The position numbers were made by a program, and so were the translations under genes. The notes beneath the pieces were generated by a model. It was given only the letters and a program-made list of their open reading frames with translations, had not been told where the DNA came from and searched no databases. Below are positions 10,200 through 20,994 of a stretch of DNA of 64,000 nucleotides, piece after piece. Location: positions 186,001 through 250,000 of the forward strand of contig JAPDRN010000042.1 in the NCBI GenBank assembly GCA_030247855.1, in the 5' to 3' direction. This DNA is from Knufia peltigerae. Taxonomy: Eukaryota > Ascomycota > Eurotiomycetes > Chaetothyriales > Trichomeriaceae. The stretch's first letter is position 1; the number at the start of each line of letters is the position of its first letter.

Positions 10200-12735
10200 A
10201 TGAACGCGGAACAACGGTATGAGAGTATCGAAGTCGAAGCCAAACGCAAAAGACTCCGAAAAGGGACGCACAGTTGCTGGGAATGCAAGCGGAGAAAGGT
10301 TCGATGCACATTTGCTTCTCCGGCAGATTCAACTTGTATCACCTGCCAACGGCGCGGTACACGGTGCGTCGGCCAAGATGTCCCCGAGGAAGAGTGTCCA
10401 GTCGAGGATGGCGCAACAGGCAGCATGGAACGTGTCGAGGCACTTCTGAACAAGCTGGTCAAGACCATCGACCACACGACAACGACAGAAAACCGACCAA
10501 GAAGACAGTCAGTGGAGGCCCAGGCGAGCCGTAGTGACAATGATCCAAGATCATCAGCCAGTCGACAACCACAGCCTGCTGCACCTCCGACGGTGGCCAC
10601 GCGTGAGTCTTCGTCGGTACGCACTGAGAACTCCCATTGTCTCTCGATCATTCATTTTATTGATTCCCATGCAGGTAGTGTCACATCTTCGAACTACGAG
10701 AAATATCAATGCTCATCTCCCACCTCCATCATATCGCACACCAGATTCGCAACCATCTCCAATATCCCAAATGTCAGCATCCAGAACAAGTAGTCTCAAC
10801 CAGATCTCACAAGCCCTCCTTGCAGCCTTTCCTTCTCAGAGCGACATCGACATTCTACTCAAAGACGACGGCGGCATTTGTACCATTTGCCCTCAAATTA
10901 GCTCCATGTTCTCCGGCAAGGACGGCGGAGGCGGTATGATTCGGGAGCACACAGGAAATGCTGTCAAAGTTGCCGGGCCCCATGTCCATCCAGTTCTCCT
11001 GGCCAAACACATGCTTACTTTGTCGGCGCTATTGATGAGTTTCCCACCTCATGAACGGATACCAGGTGTGATGGAACACCATCATGGTATCATGATGAGA
11101 CTTGCAGACACGGCCATCAACCTGGTGACAACGAACGAAGAGCTTCTGGGTTCCGTCGAGAGTCTCGAATGCGTCCTACTCGAAGGACAACATCACTCGA
11201 ACTGTGGAAACATCCGAAGGGCCTGGCTTGCGCACAGGAGGGCCCTGATGGTGGCTCAACTTTACGGAGTAAATAGGCTCAACGGACCCACCCCGAAAAG
11301 ACTCGACCCGGAACCATCAAACAGCAGCATGCAGACCTTGTGGACGCATGTCATATATGTCGACCGATTTGTCTCTTTGATGCTCGGTCTACCTCCCGGT
11401 AACACCGACTTCAACCCCGAGACACACGCACCACCAACGGCCGGAAAGCCAAGGGAGAATCTAGAGTCCCTCCACGCGGTGGTTTCCGTGAAGATCTTCC
11501 AACGAAATCAGTTGACTCCCTCGCAACAAGTCGTGATCGACACCCTCGACATCGACAAAGAACTTCGCAAAACGGCCGAAAGCCTTCCCGCCAACTTCTG
11601 GAGGCCACCGGAGTTCACCGAGATGCAAGAGAACACCAACGAAGCCCTGAAGGAGACGATGCGAGTCAGAGATCACGTCACTCACTTCTCCCTGCTCAAT
11701 CAACTCCATCTGCCGTACTTGCTGTGCCCGAACGTCGGTGTGAACGAATACTCCCGGACGTCATGCACGTACGCCAGTCGCGAGATCTTGAGTCGATTCA
11801 TCATCTTCCGCACCTTGAGGAAACTCTCGTCGTGCTGCCGTCTGGCCGATTTCCTGGCCGTCGTGGCCGGCATCACTTTGGTATTGGCACACATCGACAG
11901 TCATCGCCTGGCAAGATCTGGTAACAACGCGCTCATCCATCAACGCCTTGGAGACCGAGCGACGGTGGAGAAGGCTCTCGAGAAGGTCGAGGTCATATCG
12001 AGGCCGAATGACGACATGATGACGGCCAAGTGCGCGGATGTTCTGCGTCGATTGCTCCGTATCGAGGCAGATGCAGCTCAGTGGCATGAAGAAGGAGGGA
12101 CCATAGGCAACGCTCAAGGAGCTGAAGGTGGTCATGGAGACACAAAAAACGCTTTGTTCATCACGGGCCCATACTGTGGTACCTTTAAGGTCTCAAATTT
12201 TGGGATCGAGTTTTTGAGTGGACTGGAGAACACACTGCACTCGAGTGATGGATTCATGCTCGGCGGTATAGGCATGATCCATGTCGTTGATGATGGTGAT
12301 GATGGGATCACAAACGAGCAAGAGTTACCGACGGCTGGATTTCCAATGTTTGACAATAATGTTACACCGCCCTTTACGAACGACCAACCACACACGGTCG
12401 TCGTGGAAGATACACAGGTCCCCTCCACCACCGACGCCCTCCCTTCGGACGATTTTATGATGCAGGACGACGACGACGACGACAACCCCAACAGCAACAA
12501 CATGTACCCTGGCGTAACGACGACGGGTATGATGAACGAGTGGACGATTCCTGGCCTTGACTCTACCTTTTTCGACAGTTTGATGATGATGCAGACTGAT
12601 ACGGATACTCAGATTGGTGGCATCGACAATGGAGGACCGTCGGCAGCAGGCGCGGATTGGGATCGATCTGTGAATGTCCCTCCAACTGTCAACCGTACAG
12701 CCATGTACTTGGCATCCCAACCACCTGTACTATAG
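10200..12735 (+). CDS. Zn2Cys6 fungal transcription factor
   Basis: Exons 10200-10602 and 10679-12735 give 819 residues. The binuclear zinc cluster is near residues 26-56 (CWECKRRKVRC then CITCQRRGTRC). The middle region (VLLEGQHHSNCGNIRRAWLA, LWTHVIYVDRFVSLMLGLP) matches the fungal_trans regulatory domain. The C-terminal tail is acidic, with six consecutive Asp at 12468-12485, as in activation domains. The intron begins GTGAGT. Only the acceptor GTAG at 10678 (76 nt), not the CAG four bases earlier, keeps the long downstream frame. The last three codons (GTA CTA TAG) fall in a 14-bp minisatellite unit directly before the assembly gap, so the native C-terminus may differ. Nearby MFS, methyltransferase and P450 genes are plausible targets. 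Confidence 0.88.
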
Positions 12736-12934
12736 ANNNNNNNNNNNNNNNNNNNNNNNNNNNNNNNNNNNNNNNNNNNNNNNNNNNNNNNNNNNNNNNN
12801 NNNNNNNNNNNNNNNNNNNNNNNNNNNNNNNNNNNNCTAGGTACTATAGACTAGGTACTATAGACTAGGTACTATAGACTAGGTACTATAGACTAGGTAC
12901 TATAGACTAGGTACTATAGACTAGGTATTATAGA
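12727..12934. repeat. 14-bp tandem repeat (minisatellite) interrupted by the assembly gap
   Basis: The unit is CTAGGTACTATAGA. Seven units run from 12837 to 12934. The last carries one C-to-T change (GTATTA) and a partial CTAG follows. The last ten bases before the gap (12727-12736, GTACTATAGA) match the unit exactly, so the array evidently spans the gap and its true length is unknown. It overlaps the stop codon of the upstream Zn2Cys6 gene. Confidence 0.95.
12737..12836. other. Assembly gap (100 N)
   Basis: Exactly 100 undetermined bases, the conventional size for a gap of unknown length. It lies within the 14-bp minisatellite, which probably caused the break. Confidence 0.99.
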
Positions 12935-13401
12935 CTAGGAGATAGACTGTCCCCTACTTCCCCACTGTTCATGAAGAACAGACAACAGAGGTTATCCCAG
13001 TCTCTGACCTGTTCAACCCTCTGACTGTTTCGTACTATGCAAGGTGATTTCGGCCTGTAAATAGTGACGCATTTCACAGAGCCTTTTTCGTCAAAGCCGG
13101 ACTTGGTTTCATTTCAAGGAGATTGACTGACTTCCGAGAGACTGGGGCGGTTCTAAACTTTACGAACATATACCATAGACTATGGATGATTGATTTATGC
13201 ATGGACTAGCAATGCCCATGAATCTGTCTGTACGTACATAATACACCTGATTCTTCCAATTATATGACTAGAATCATAGCCCCAGACTCCCAGCCCTGGA
13301 AATGCAACGAATATCGAGTGGCCAAGATCTATGAGATGTGTACATGAGTAGCGTACACAAGTCAGGTAGCAAGTGTAAACTCAAGAGGGGGTGTCAAAGC
13401 T
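12935..13401. other. Intergenic region downstream of minisatellite
   Basis: 467 bp between the repeat array and the stop codon of the MFS gene. It holds presumptive 3' UTRs of two convergent genes and nothing else recognised. Confidence 0.4.
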
Positions 13402-15435
13402 TCAAGCGGCAGCAGCTCCGGCTGCCTTTTTCAGTTGTTCCGGGTGAAGTCTCTTCCAACTCGAACACAACGAAACCAAAAAGGCCGCCCCAAAAGTGCC
13501 AATGCAGATTGCAAACACGGTTGTGAGCCCATGCATGTACGCGGCCACGATCCCCGGGATCTGGGCCGCTGGAAAAACTTTACGGATCTCGGTGGCTCCC
13601 GTGACAAGGACCAGCGCAGGGTTGACGTCGGGAGCGGTGGATGACAAGGTCGAAATCAATTTGTTGTTGAAGGCCGACTGGGCCGCCGAGAGGGTGAATG
13701 AACCACCTATCATTTGGAAGACTGTGGAATAGCACGTAATGAATCAGTGGTTGGGACACTAAAAGAATGGTCGGAGGAAGAGGGAAAAAGACGGAGGAGA
13801 AGAGAATGGTTGGGTTTCGAAAGACCATTTCAAGTTATGAGTCTTGCAAGGACTCAAGGAGTACTCGTAGTAGTAGTTGTGGCTGTTGTCAAACTCACAA
13901 AAAATCATCGCTGTAGCTGCGGACATATCCTCCGGTTTCGCATTGACCTGGACCACGGCAATGGTAGTCTGGAACGTGATTCCAATGATGATACCACTCA
14001 AAATCTGATATCCGATCCATTTCCCTGTCGAAGTGTGGGTGTCAAGGGTATAAAATAGCCCACAGGATACCATGCCAATTGCAGATCCAAGGATCAAAAA
14101 TGGAGCGGGATATCCGACCTTGGACAGAGCCACTCCCTGGGCGATGGCTCCAATGGTGAGCGTGATGACCAGTGGAAGGTTGCGCACGCCGGATCCGATG
14201 GCGCTGACGTCGAAGACGCTCTGGAAGTAGATAGGTAGATAAAACAAAATGATAAAGTAGGATCCGGCGAAGAAGAATTGGAAAATGCAGCAGACCCAGA
14301 CGAGGCGTTGTTTGAACTGTTACAGTCACGAAAGTCAGCCGGGCCAGGTCATTTCTTCTGAAGTCCAGAACTTTAGAAGTAGGTTAAGGAAATAGAATGT
14401 GCAGTGAGTACAGTACATACCAAGCGAGGAATTAACATTGCTCGTTCACCCTGAAAAATTTCCCACGATATAAACGCAGCAGTAATGACGACAAACCCGA
14501 CGAGCAGGCCGATGACCACACTGCTACTCCAAGATTCGGTCTGTCCGCCACGCTGGAGCGCGAGGATATACGAGACGATGAAACCCATGACGAGAGCCGC
14601 GCCGACGAGGTCGAGTTGAAGGTACTTTTCCTTGCGAGTGGCTGGAGCTGGTTTTGCGGCCGCCGGGGTGTGGAAGAAGATCAACAGCATTGCCACGGCC
14701 AAGCCGCCGATGGGCAGGTTGATGTAGAAGCACCATCTCCAGCTGACCTTGTCGGTGAATGCACCGCCGACTAGAGGGCCCAGGACGGCGGCGATTCCAT
14801 ATGTGGCTCCGTTGAACCCAATCACCGCCGGGCGAGACTTGGGTTCGACAATAAACCCGATGATGGTGAATGCGCCTGTTCCCACACCGGCACCGCCGAG
14901 ACCAGCGATGGCCCGGCCGACGATCAACGCCGTGGGGCCTGGTGCGACGGCACAAATCAGACTGCCCAACTCGAAGATGGCGATGGAGGTCAGGTAGTAG
15001 AACTTGAGGTTGAAGTACTTGAAGAGTTTGCCCCAAGTGGACTGGAATGTGCCAAATGTCATGAAATATGCCGCGCTGTACCACGAAACGTTGTCGAGAC
15101 CGTGGAATTCGTCAGTGATTCTGGGAATCGCTGTGGCAAGGATAGTCTGTGGGCAGCGAGGATGTGTTAGCTTGATTTGTGGCTGTGGGTGTTTTTATGG
15201 GTATGCATATACTGACATTGTCTAGAGATACAAGGAAAGTCGACAGCATCAAAGACACGACCACAATCGCGAGTCGCTTGCCATGATAGTAATCACCCGT
15301 AGCTTCGTCGAGAGGTCCCGAAGACTCAGGAAGTGTAACATGGTCTTCAGGCTTCTGGATCTCTGAAAGGTTGGAACTTTGGGGAGTGTCATAGTCGTCT
15401 TGCCCCTTTGCAGGCCCGGGATGAGAGCTTGTCAT
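13402..15435 (-). CDS. MFS drug:H+ antiporter, DHA2 (14-TM) type
   Basis: Four exons (15435-15217, 15146-14421, 14316-13899, 13721-13402) with introns of 70, 104 and 177 nt give 560 residues. A charged N-terminal tail of about 55 residues precedes many hydrophobic helices. Family landmarks are TILATAIPRITDEF with the LDNVSW turn after helix 1, GRAIAGLGGAGV, the motif-C-like ATYGIAAVLGPLVGGAF and WRWCFYINLPIGG. These point to the DHA2 exporters common in fungal toxin and drug resistance and in secondary-metabolite clusters. The plasma membrane is the likely site and export by proton antiport the likely role. Substrate is unknown. It is convergent with the Zn2Cys6 regulator, and the next gene is a LaeA-like methyltransferase on the same strand. 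Confidence 0.92.
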
Positions 15436-16269
15436 GTCCAGATTTCCAGGATATCACGCAGCGTTTGGAAGATGTGTTTTCGAGAGGTCTGACTGTCGAA
15501 GTCAAGTGGGTGTGAGCGTTCAAGGATGACACGCTGTGATGGAAATTATGTTCTAACTCGAGTGAGTGTGAGACCTCCGGCTCTTTCTTATATGAACTCG
15601 ATGTTACGGATTCTCGGAGGAGAACAACTCGAGGCTTTCAGCCTAGATCGTTCCAAGTCCGAGATTGACAGCATCGCGTGCTTTGATTTCAAAGTGCTCC
15701 CGGGGATGGTCCTCCACTGTACAGACTTACGCCCGAAGCTGAAATCAGGACTCATCGTGTTGTTCCGCCGAAGCTCGGCGAAGTGATTAGGAGATTCGGG
15801 TAGGTTTGACACCGGGCTCCAGTGGTTGAATCCAGTACTTATGCCTAAAGATCTTAACTGAAGACACCTACCTTAATCCTGTACGTATGTATGCTTTGTT
15901 ACATCTCAAAGCTGTGGGCAGCAGATGAAAGGTGAGGACAAGGGACAAGACTCGGAGTAAGAGTCCCGTAAAAAATACATACGGTGGACCTCAGAGTCCA
16001 TAATGGCAATTTAATTGCTTGGCGTTCCTGACAGTACGTATAGATATTCTGTGCATCGCCATATCCAGGCCCGGGGCCCTTCTTCTTCACAATACGACTC
16101 CAAACATTAAAGCGATAACAGTATGGAGGTCGCCCTATTACTTTTTGACAATGATCGTAAGTCCAACGCCCTGCCCAGAGAATCAACGACAGGATTTGCG
16201 GCAGTGTTCTGAAAGACCTGAATGCCGCCCACGAATAGTGCACAGCCAGCCAGATACGGGAGATCCCAT
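15436..16269. other. Upstream region of MFS gene, nothing specific recognised
   Basis: 834 bp between the MFS start and the end of the methyltransferase gene. It probably contains the MFS promoter and the methyltransferase 3' UTR. No clear motif or gene was found. Confidence 0.4.
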
Positions 16270-17444
16270 CTAAGCTGTTTCCGGTTTCCTGCCTGACACG
16301 AAATGCCATCTCAAGTATATGTGTAACGTGGGATCCCGAAATTCACGTTTGACCTGGGCCATTGCGACCTCGGTACGCTCCCGACTATGACCCAGTATCC
16401 GGACGTAGTATGCGAGCATGAACGATGGGACAGACTGGGTCATCTGCACTCGCATCAGTCTTCCAAGCTCCTTCAACTTGGGATCCCTGGCCCAAGGTCC
16501 AATAGGGATCTGGATCACGTCAGCGGGCAAGTCTCAAGGAGAAGGGGGGAGAGTGCAGCAGTGATGGCCAACCTTGTGGACAACTTCCCGGACGTCCTGG
16601 AATCCAGCGTCGATCATCCATTGACGGTGTTGATGGGCAATGTTGAGCTTCTTTCCGAACATGATGCTGGCCCTGTCCACTTCATGGATCCATTCGGTGC
16701 ACGCGGGGGCCCGATCCATGCCACCGTCGTCACTGTTCAGCCAGCATTCGTGGTCCTGCATCTCCAACCACCCCCCAGGACACAAGTTGTCGTACGCCTG
16801 GGCGTACAGCTTCGGCCAATCCGCGATGCCCCCGCACAAGGCGCGGGCGTGGATAAAGTCAAACTGTCCAACGTCATCAAAGACCCAGTCGCTCTCGGCA
16901 TCGTCGACATAAAACCTCAGGTTGGGCGGGACCCAGGCGGTCTGGATGGGAGAAAGGTCGGTGCCGATGACGGTGGCCGACGGGTAGAGGTCGGCACACT
17001 CGACGGCCCAGATTCCGGTTCCTGTGCCAATGTCGAGAATGCGTTGAGGTGACGACGGGAGCTGGGTGATGAACAGATCCCCTCCTAGGATCATCTTGAA
17101 CAGATGGTGCAGCAGGTCGAGACGGTCTTGTTCCTCCTCGTCGTTGGGGATCGGATACTCCCCGTCCCGAAACGCGTGGTAGGTGCGGCCATTTTCGTAT
17201 CTGTAGGCGTAGACCGACGACCGAAGAGACGTGCTCAGTCGCGATTGATTATCGTCGGAGAAGGCGGAGTCGGTGTCATCTTGTGCTGTCTGGTAGAAAG
17301 AAACCAAAAAAGGAATCGCGTTGATTAATCGCTGTCCACAACCAAGCTTGATATTAAACATTCAAAAACACTCACCACTGACGCGTCTTCGGCGGAGATG
17401 AATCCATCATCACCCGCCGGCGCTGGATTTTCGTTGTCATTCAT
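16270..17444 (-). CDS. LaeA-like SAM-dependent methyltransferase
   Basis: Three exons (17444-17376, 17289-16573, 16509-16270) give 341 residues. The SAM-binding motif I ILDIGTGTGIW is at about residue 107, followed by GTDLSPIQ and the post-motif FIHAR and GGWLEMQDHE segments. The preceding YRYENGRTYHAFRDGEYPIPNDEEEQDRLD is the usual LaeA-family entry block. Such proteins include the global regulator LaeA and many cluster-borne small-molecule methyltransferases, and the sequence alone does not say which this is. Intron 1 is GTGAGT (86 nt). Intron 2 (16572-16510, 63 nt) starts with a weak GTTGGC donor but is needed to reach the conserved IPIGPWARDPKLKELG tail. It is divergent from the P450 gene across a 1.2-kb shared upstream region. 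Confidence 0.88.
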
Positions 17445-18633
17445 CTAAAGCACGTTCGGCTAGAGAGAGAACATTTGGGATAACGACCAAAGAAGGCTTC
17501 AAGAGTGCAATTGACCATTCGTGAAGCAATGAATCGGACCATTTGTTCACGGTGAAGACGTGATGTTTGAATTTTTCATTTCTTGATTTGAGTTGTGTCA
17601 ATGTGATTGTGATAGAGTTGTTGTCTGGCAGCAGCATGTGCGCCAGGAGGACCTCAGACCGTCAAGTTAAGGCTTTATTTCAGCGTAGAAAGAGTTTCCG
17701 TGACAGGCCAACATCGGCGGGGGGCTTCGGTACGACTAGGGATGCGAGGTGGATTGCCCACGTTTGGCTGGTCAAACATTTCTTGGTTCTTGAGGGACCT
17801 GTTATCTACTGGAGGAAGTATGTACGTATGTACGGATATGCAGAGTGCAGCTAGAGCCTTTTTCCAGAGGCGAGCGTGTTGAAAGGCTCTGGATCGTCGA
17901 CAGCTCCAAAGAAAAAAAAGAAACAACGCGAGGAAAGCTTCTTGCTTTTCTTCTGCCGGGCCGTTCCCAAGCTCCCCTAGGTACGAACACGTACTCCGTA
18001 CTCCGTCAAGGGAGACTCAATATGGGGGTGACAGCACATCAGTGTTTACCTAGATTGATGCATCATCCGCTCCCCCGAACCATTCACCTACACCATGACG
18101 GGGTACTAGCAAAGCTTGGAGGGAAACATACGTCCGCTGACTTCCCCTCGAGGGCCTCCAATAGGCATGATTATGGGCGTCGAGAGGGCCCCCGTCGGAC
18201 TAGATACCTAGACAAGGCACTCCGTAGGTTAGGGGCTTCTTACAGTAAGCATCCTTTGCGTGTTCGGCGTAGTGGCCAACGGGGGGAGCCACAATACCCG
18301 ACGCACCGACCGGAGACGGCGTGAAGTTAGCGTTGCACAAGAGGAGGGGAATGTTGGTCCTTTATCGACTTGTCGCTGGCCAGACGATGCTACACACCCT
18401 CCAAACCTGGCCGCATCCATAGAGGGTGGGCTGACTTGGCGCAAAAACAACCTGCATACTTTCTCCCCCCTTGCTGGACCTACTGTACTTCACACTGATC
18501 GCTTATACACACCCCCGGTGCCGAGAGGGGGAAGAATTGCACATTCACTCAGTCCCAGAGCATTTGATCGACCTTTTGCTTTGTTTCAGTATCTCAGGCG
18601 TGCCGACCGACGGGGGGACAACCACGTTTCAAT
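17445..18633. promoter_or_regulatory. Divergent upstream region of LaeA-like gene and P450
   Basis: 1189 bp without a supported gene. It contains a doubled TACTCCGTACTCCGT element at 17992-18006 and another ACTCCGTA at about 18219. These belong to the dispersed TACGGAGTA family seen across the window. Either flanking gene could be controlled from here. Confidence 0.4.
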
Positions 18634-20352
18634 ATGGGAGCCTTCTCAGTCATCGCGTCGCCGATCTCCAGTCTCCTCGGGGCCTACGTCCTCTACCTCG
18701 TGGGATTGGTTATCTATCGCCTCTACTTTCACCCTCTCGCCAAGTTCCCCGGTCCCAAATACGCCGCCATCAGCAGGTGGCACGAGTTCTACTATGAGGT
18801 TGTCAAGCAGGGACAGTTCACCTTCAAGGTCCAAGAACTCCACAAGCAATATGGTAGGTTCGAGGTTTCAGGCTTGAGCTCCCAGCGGCAATCGTTCTGA
18901 ACCGACCAGGTCCCATCGTCCGGATCGTTCCCGACGAGATACACATCCAAGACTCGGAATTCTACGACACCCTATACACCAAAGCTGGGCGCGTGGACAA
19001 GTATGACTGGATGGCTGGTCGATTCGGTTGTGATACGTCTGTCTTCACCACCGGGCCCGACGAAGTCCATCGAGTCCGCCGGGGTGCGCTGAATCCATTC
19101 TTCTCGCGGGCACGTATCCTTGACCTGCAGGACATCATCCGACAGAAATTGGACGTCTTGTTAGCTCGAATCCGTGAATTCCAAAAGGATGGCAGAGTTT
19201 TGCGACTGAATCGGGCTTTCATGGCCTTCACCGGCGATGTAGTGATGGAATACTGCTTCTCCCATAGCTACGACCACGTCAAAGGCGAGAACTTCGACGA
19301 GACCATGCACGAACCCTTTATGGCTGCAAGCATCAGTGGACATCTCTCGTTGCAAATGCCCTGGGTTCCGAAGATTCTCAACATGCTTCCAGAATCAATG
19401 CTGATCAAAATCGAGCCCCTGTACGCTCTTGTGTTCCGAATGCAAGCAGTGAGAGACTCTCAAGCTCCCATATCATATTGTCAGTACCCACTAACGAGTT
19501 GCACTAGGACTTGCGTCGACAGATCCTTGCTCTCAAAGCAGGCGATCTGAAAAATGCGGACAAGGGATCGACACATCCGACTGTCTTTCAGGAACTCATT
19601 GCAGGTCCAATGCCTGCCTCTGAAAAGGAAACTCGCCGCCTTCAAGATGAGGCACAACTTGTAGTGGCTGCCGGTGTCACCACCACGGGTTGGGCCCTCT
19701 CGACCGCGGCATTCCACCTGATCAACAATCCACCTGTCCTGGCACAATTGCGCAAGGAGCTCAAAGCCGCCATCCCCGACCCCTCCGCCCCCTTGTCCTG
19801 GACCGAGCTCGAGAGATTACCCTTTCTCACAGGTTGCGTCCGGGAGGCAGTACGCATGTCATACGCAGTTACGACACGGAATCCGCGGCTATTCTCCAGA
19901 CCTATGGTATACAAGAATTGGGAGATTCCACCACGCACGCCTATTTCAATGACTATCGTAGATGTATGCGACGATGAGGCGATCTTCCCAAACCCCAGAA
20001 AGTTCCAGCCAGAGCGATGGATGAATGCACCCAAGACAAAGGACGGAAGCAGTCTTGAGAGGTATTTCGTAGGATTCGGCAAGGGGACACGATCTTGCCT
20101 AGGAATTAAGTAAGTTCTTTGTTGTCGGGAGGGTCACTCTTCTAGCCTTGTCGCAGTTGCTAACTCGCCTTTCTTCCTCTCCACAGCCTGGCCCATGCCG
20201 AACTTTACATGGCCCTTGCTGGGGTCTTCCGCAATTACAACTTTGAACTTTACGAGACCGACTCCTCTGACGTTGAGCTGGCTCATGATTTCTTTCTGCC
20301 GAGTCCGAAGTTGGACAGCAAGGGAGTCAGAGTCAAAGTTTTGGATGCTTAG
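18634..20352 (+). CDS. Cytochrome P450 monooxygenase, trichodiene-oxygenase-like class
   Basis: Four exons (18634-18853, 18910-19448, 19508-20109, 20187-20352) with introns of 56, 59 and 77 nt give 508 residues. One N-terminal membrane anchor is followed by the proline hinge FHPLAKFPGPKYAA. The ExxR pair is in VREAVR, the PERW region is QPERWMN, and the haem loop is FGKGTRSCLGI with Cys as iron ligand. Splicing at AA|GTAAGT and CAG|C joins this to NLAHAELYMALA. The I-helix reads AAGVTTTGW, where the usual acid before the Thr pair is replaced by Thr. The N-terminal style and C-terminal FFLPSPKLDSKGVRVKV resemble the large fungal group annotated as trichodiene oxygenase-like. Substrate is unknown. 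ER membrane location is expected. Confidence 0.92.
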
Positions 20353-20994
20353 GATTGCATTTTGATGTTTTGGGAGAGTGAAAAGGACTCTGGCTCTGTG
20401 ATGAATATGCCATAGCAGAGGTCGGGATGAGAGACGTCCGGATTACCCGTGAGGACGCGGACTTCGTTGTTGTAGCATGGTGATCTGTGTTGATAGGGAA
20501 TGTAATCTCACGGGTCCTTCCAATCATGGTGTTTCTCAAGCTCCTGAACCACTCACCAAGGCCTGCAAAGCTGCTTACCTCTCTGTCTAATCCTTTGCCT
20601 TCGTCCCTTCCGAGATCTCTGGACTATAGTAAGTGTCTTAGAGGACGAGATGTTACGTTGGAGTTGGCGTCCACTCGAGATCGCTCGTAATGTCTCGGAA
20701 CCCTTTGCGCCTAACGTAGTCTACTGTCTCACTCGTCAGCAAATTTGGACTATATGTCCATGAACGAAAAGGTGAAAAGAAGATTAGACGCTGGCTGGTG
20801 TAGAAATAGGTATCGACAGGTTCACGTACTTGACCGGGTCAAATATTCATCAATTGTTTATCCCGCCAAGCCAATGACATCAATGGTAGCGAAGCCGCAG
20901 ACAAAAAGTTCTCCAAGGCTGCGGACGAGCCTCGTCTGTTCAGTGCTATGCTCTCAATCATGTCATCCTGTGGCTGCAAGGTGAGAAGATATCG
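20353..20994. other. Intergenic region, nothing recognised
   Basis: 642 bp between the P450 stop and the PGS1 start. It holds a presumptive 3' UTR and the PGS1 promoter. No motif cluster was found. Confidence 0.4.

Noticed and set aside
10534..10678. Separate gene starting at ATG 10534 in the frame of the large regulator exon
   Set aside because: The Zn2Cys6 cluster is encoded upstream at 10200-10602 and joins by a GTGAGT intron, so this ATG lies in exon 1 sequence read in another frame.
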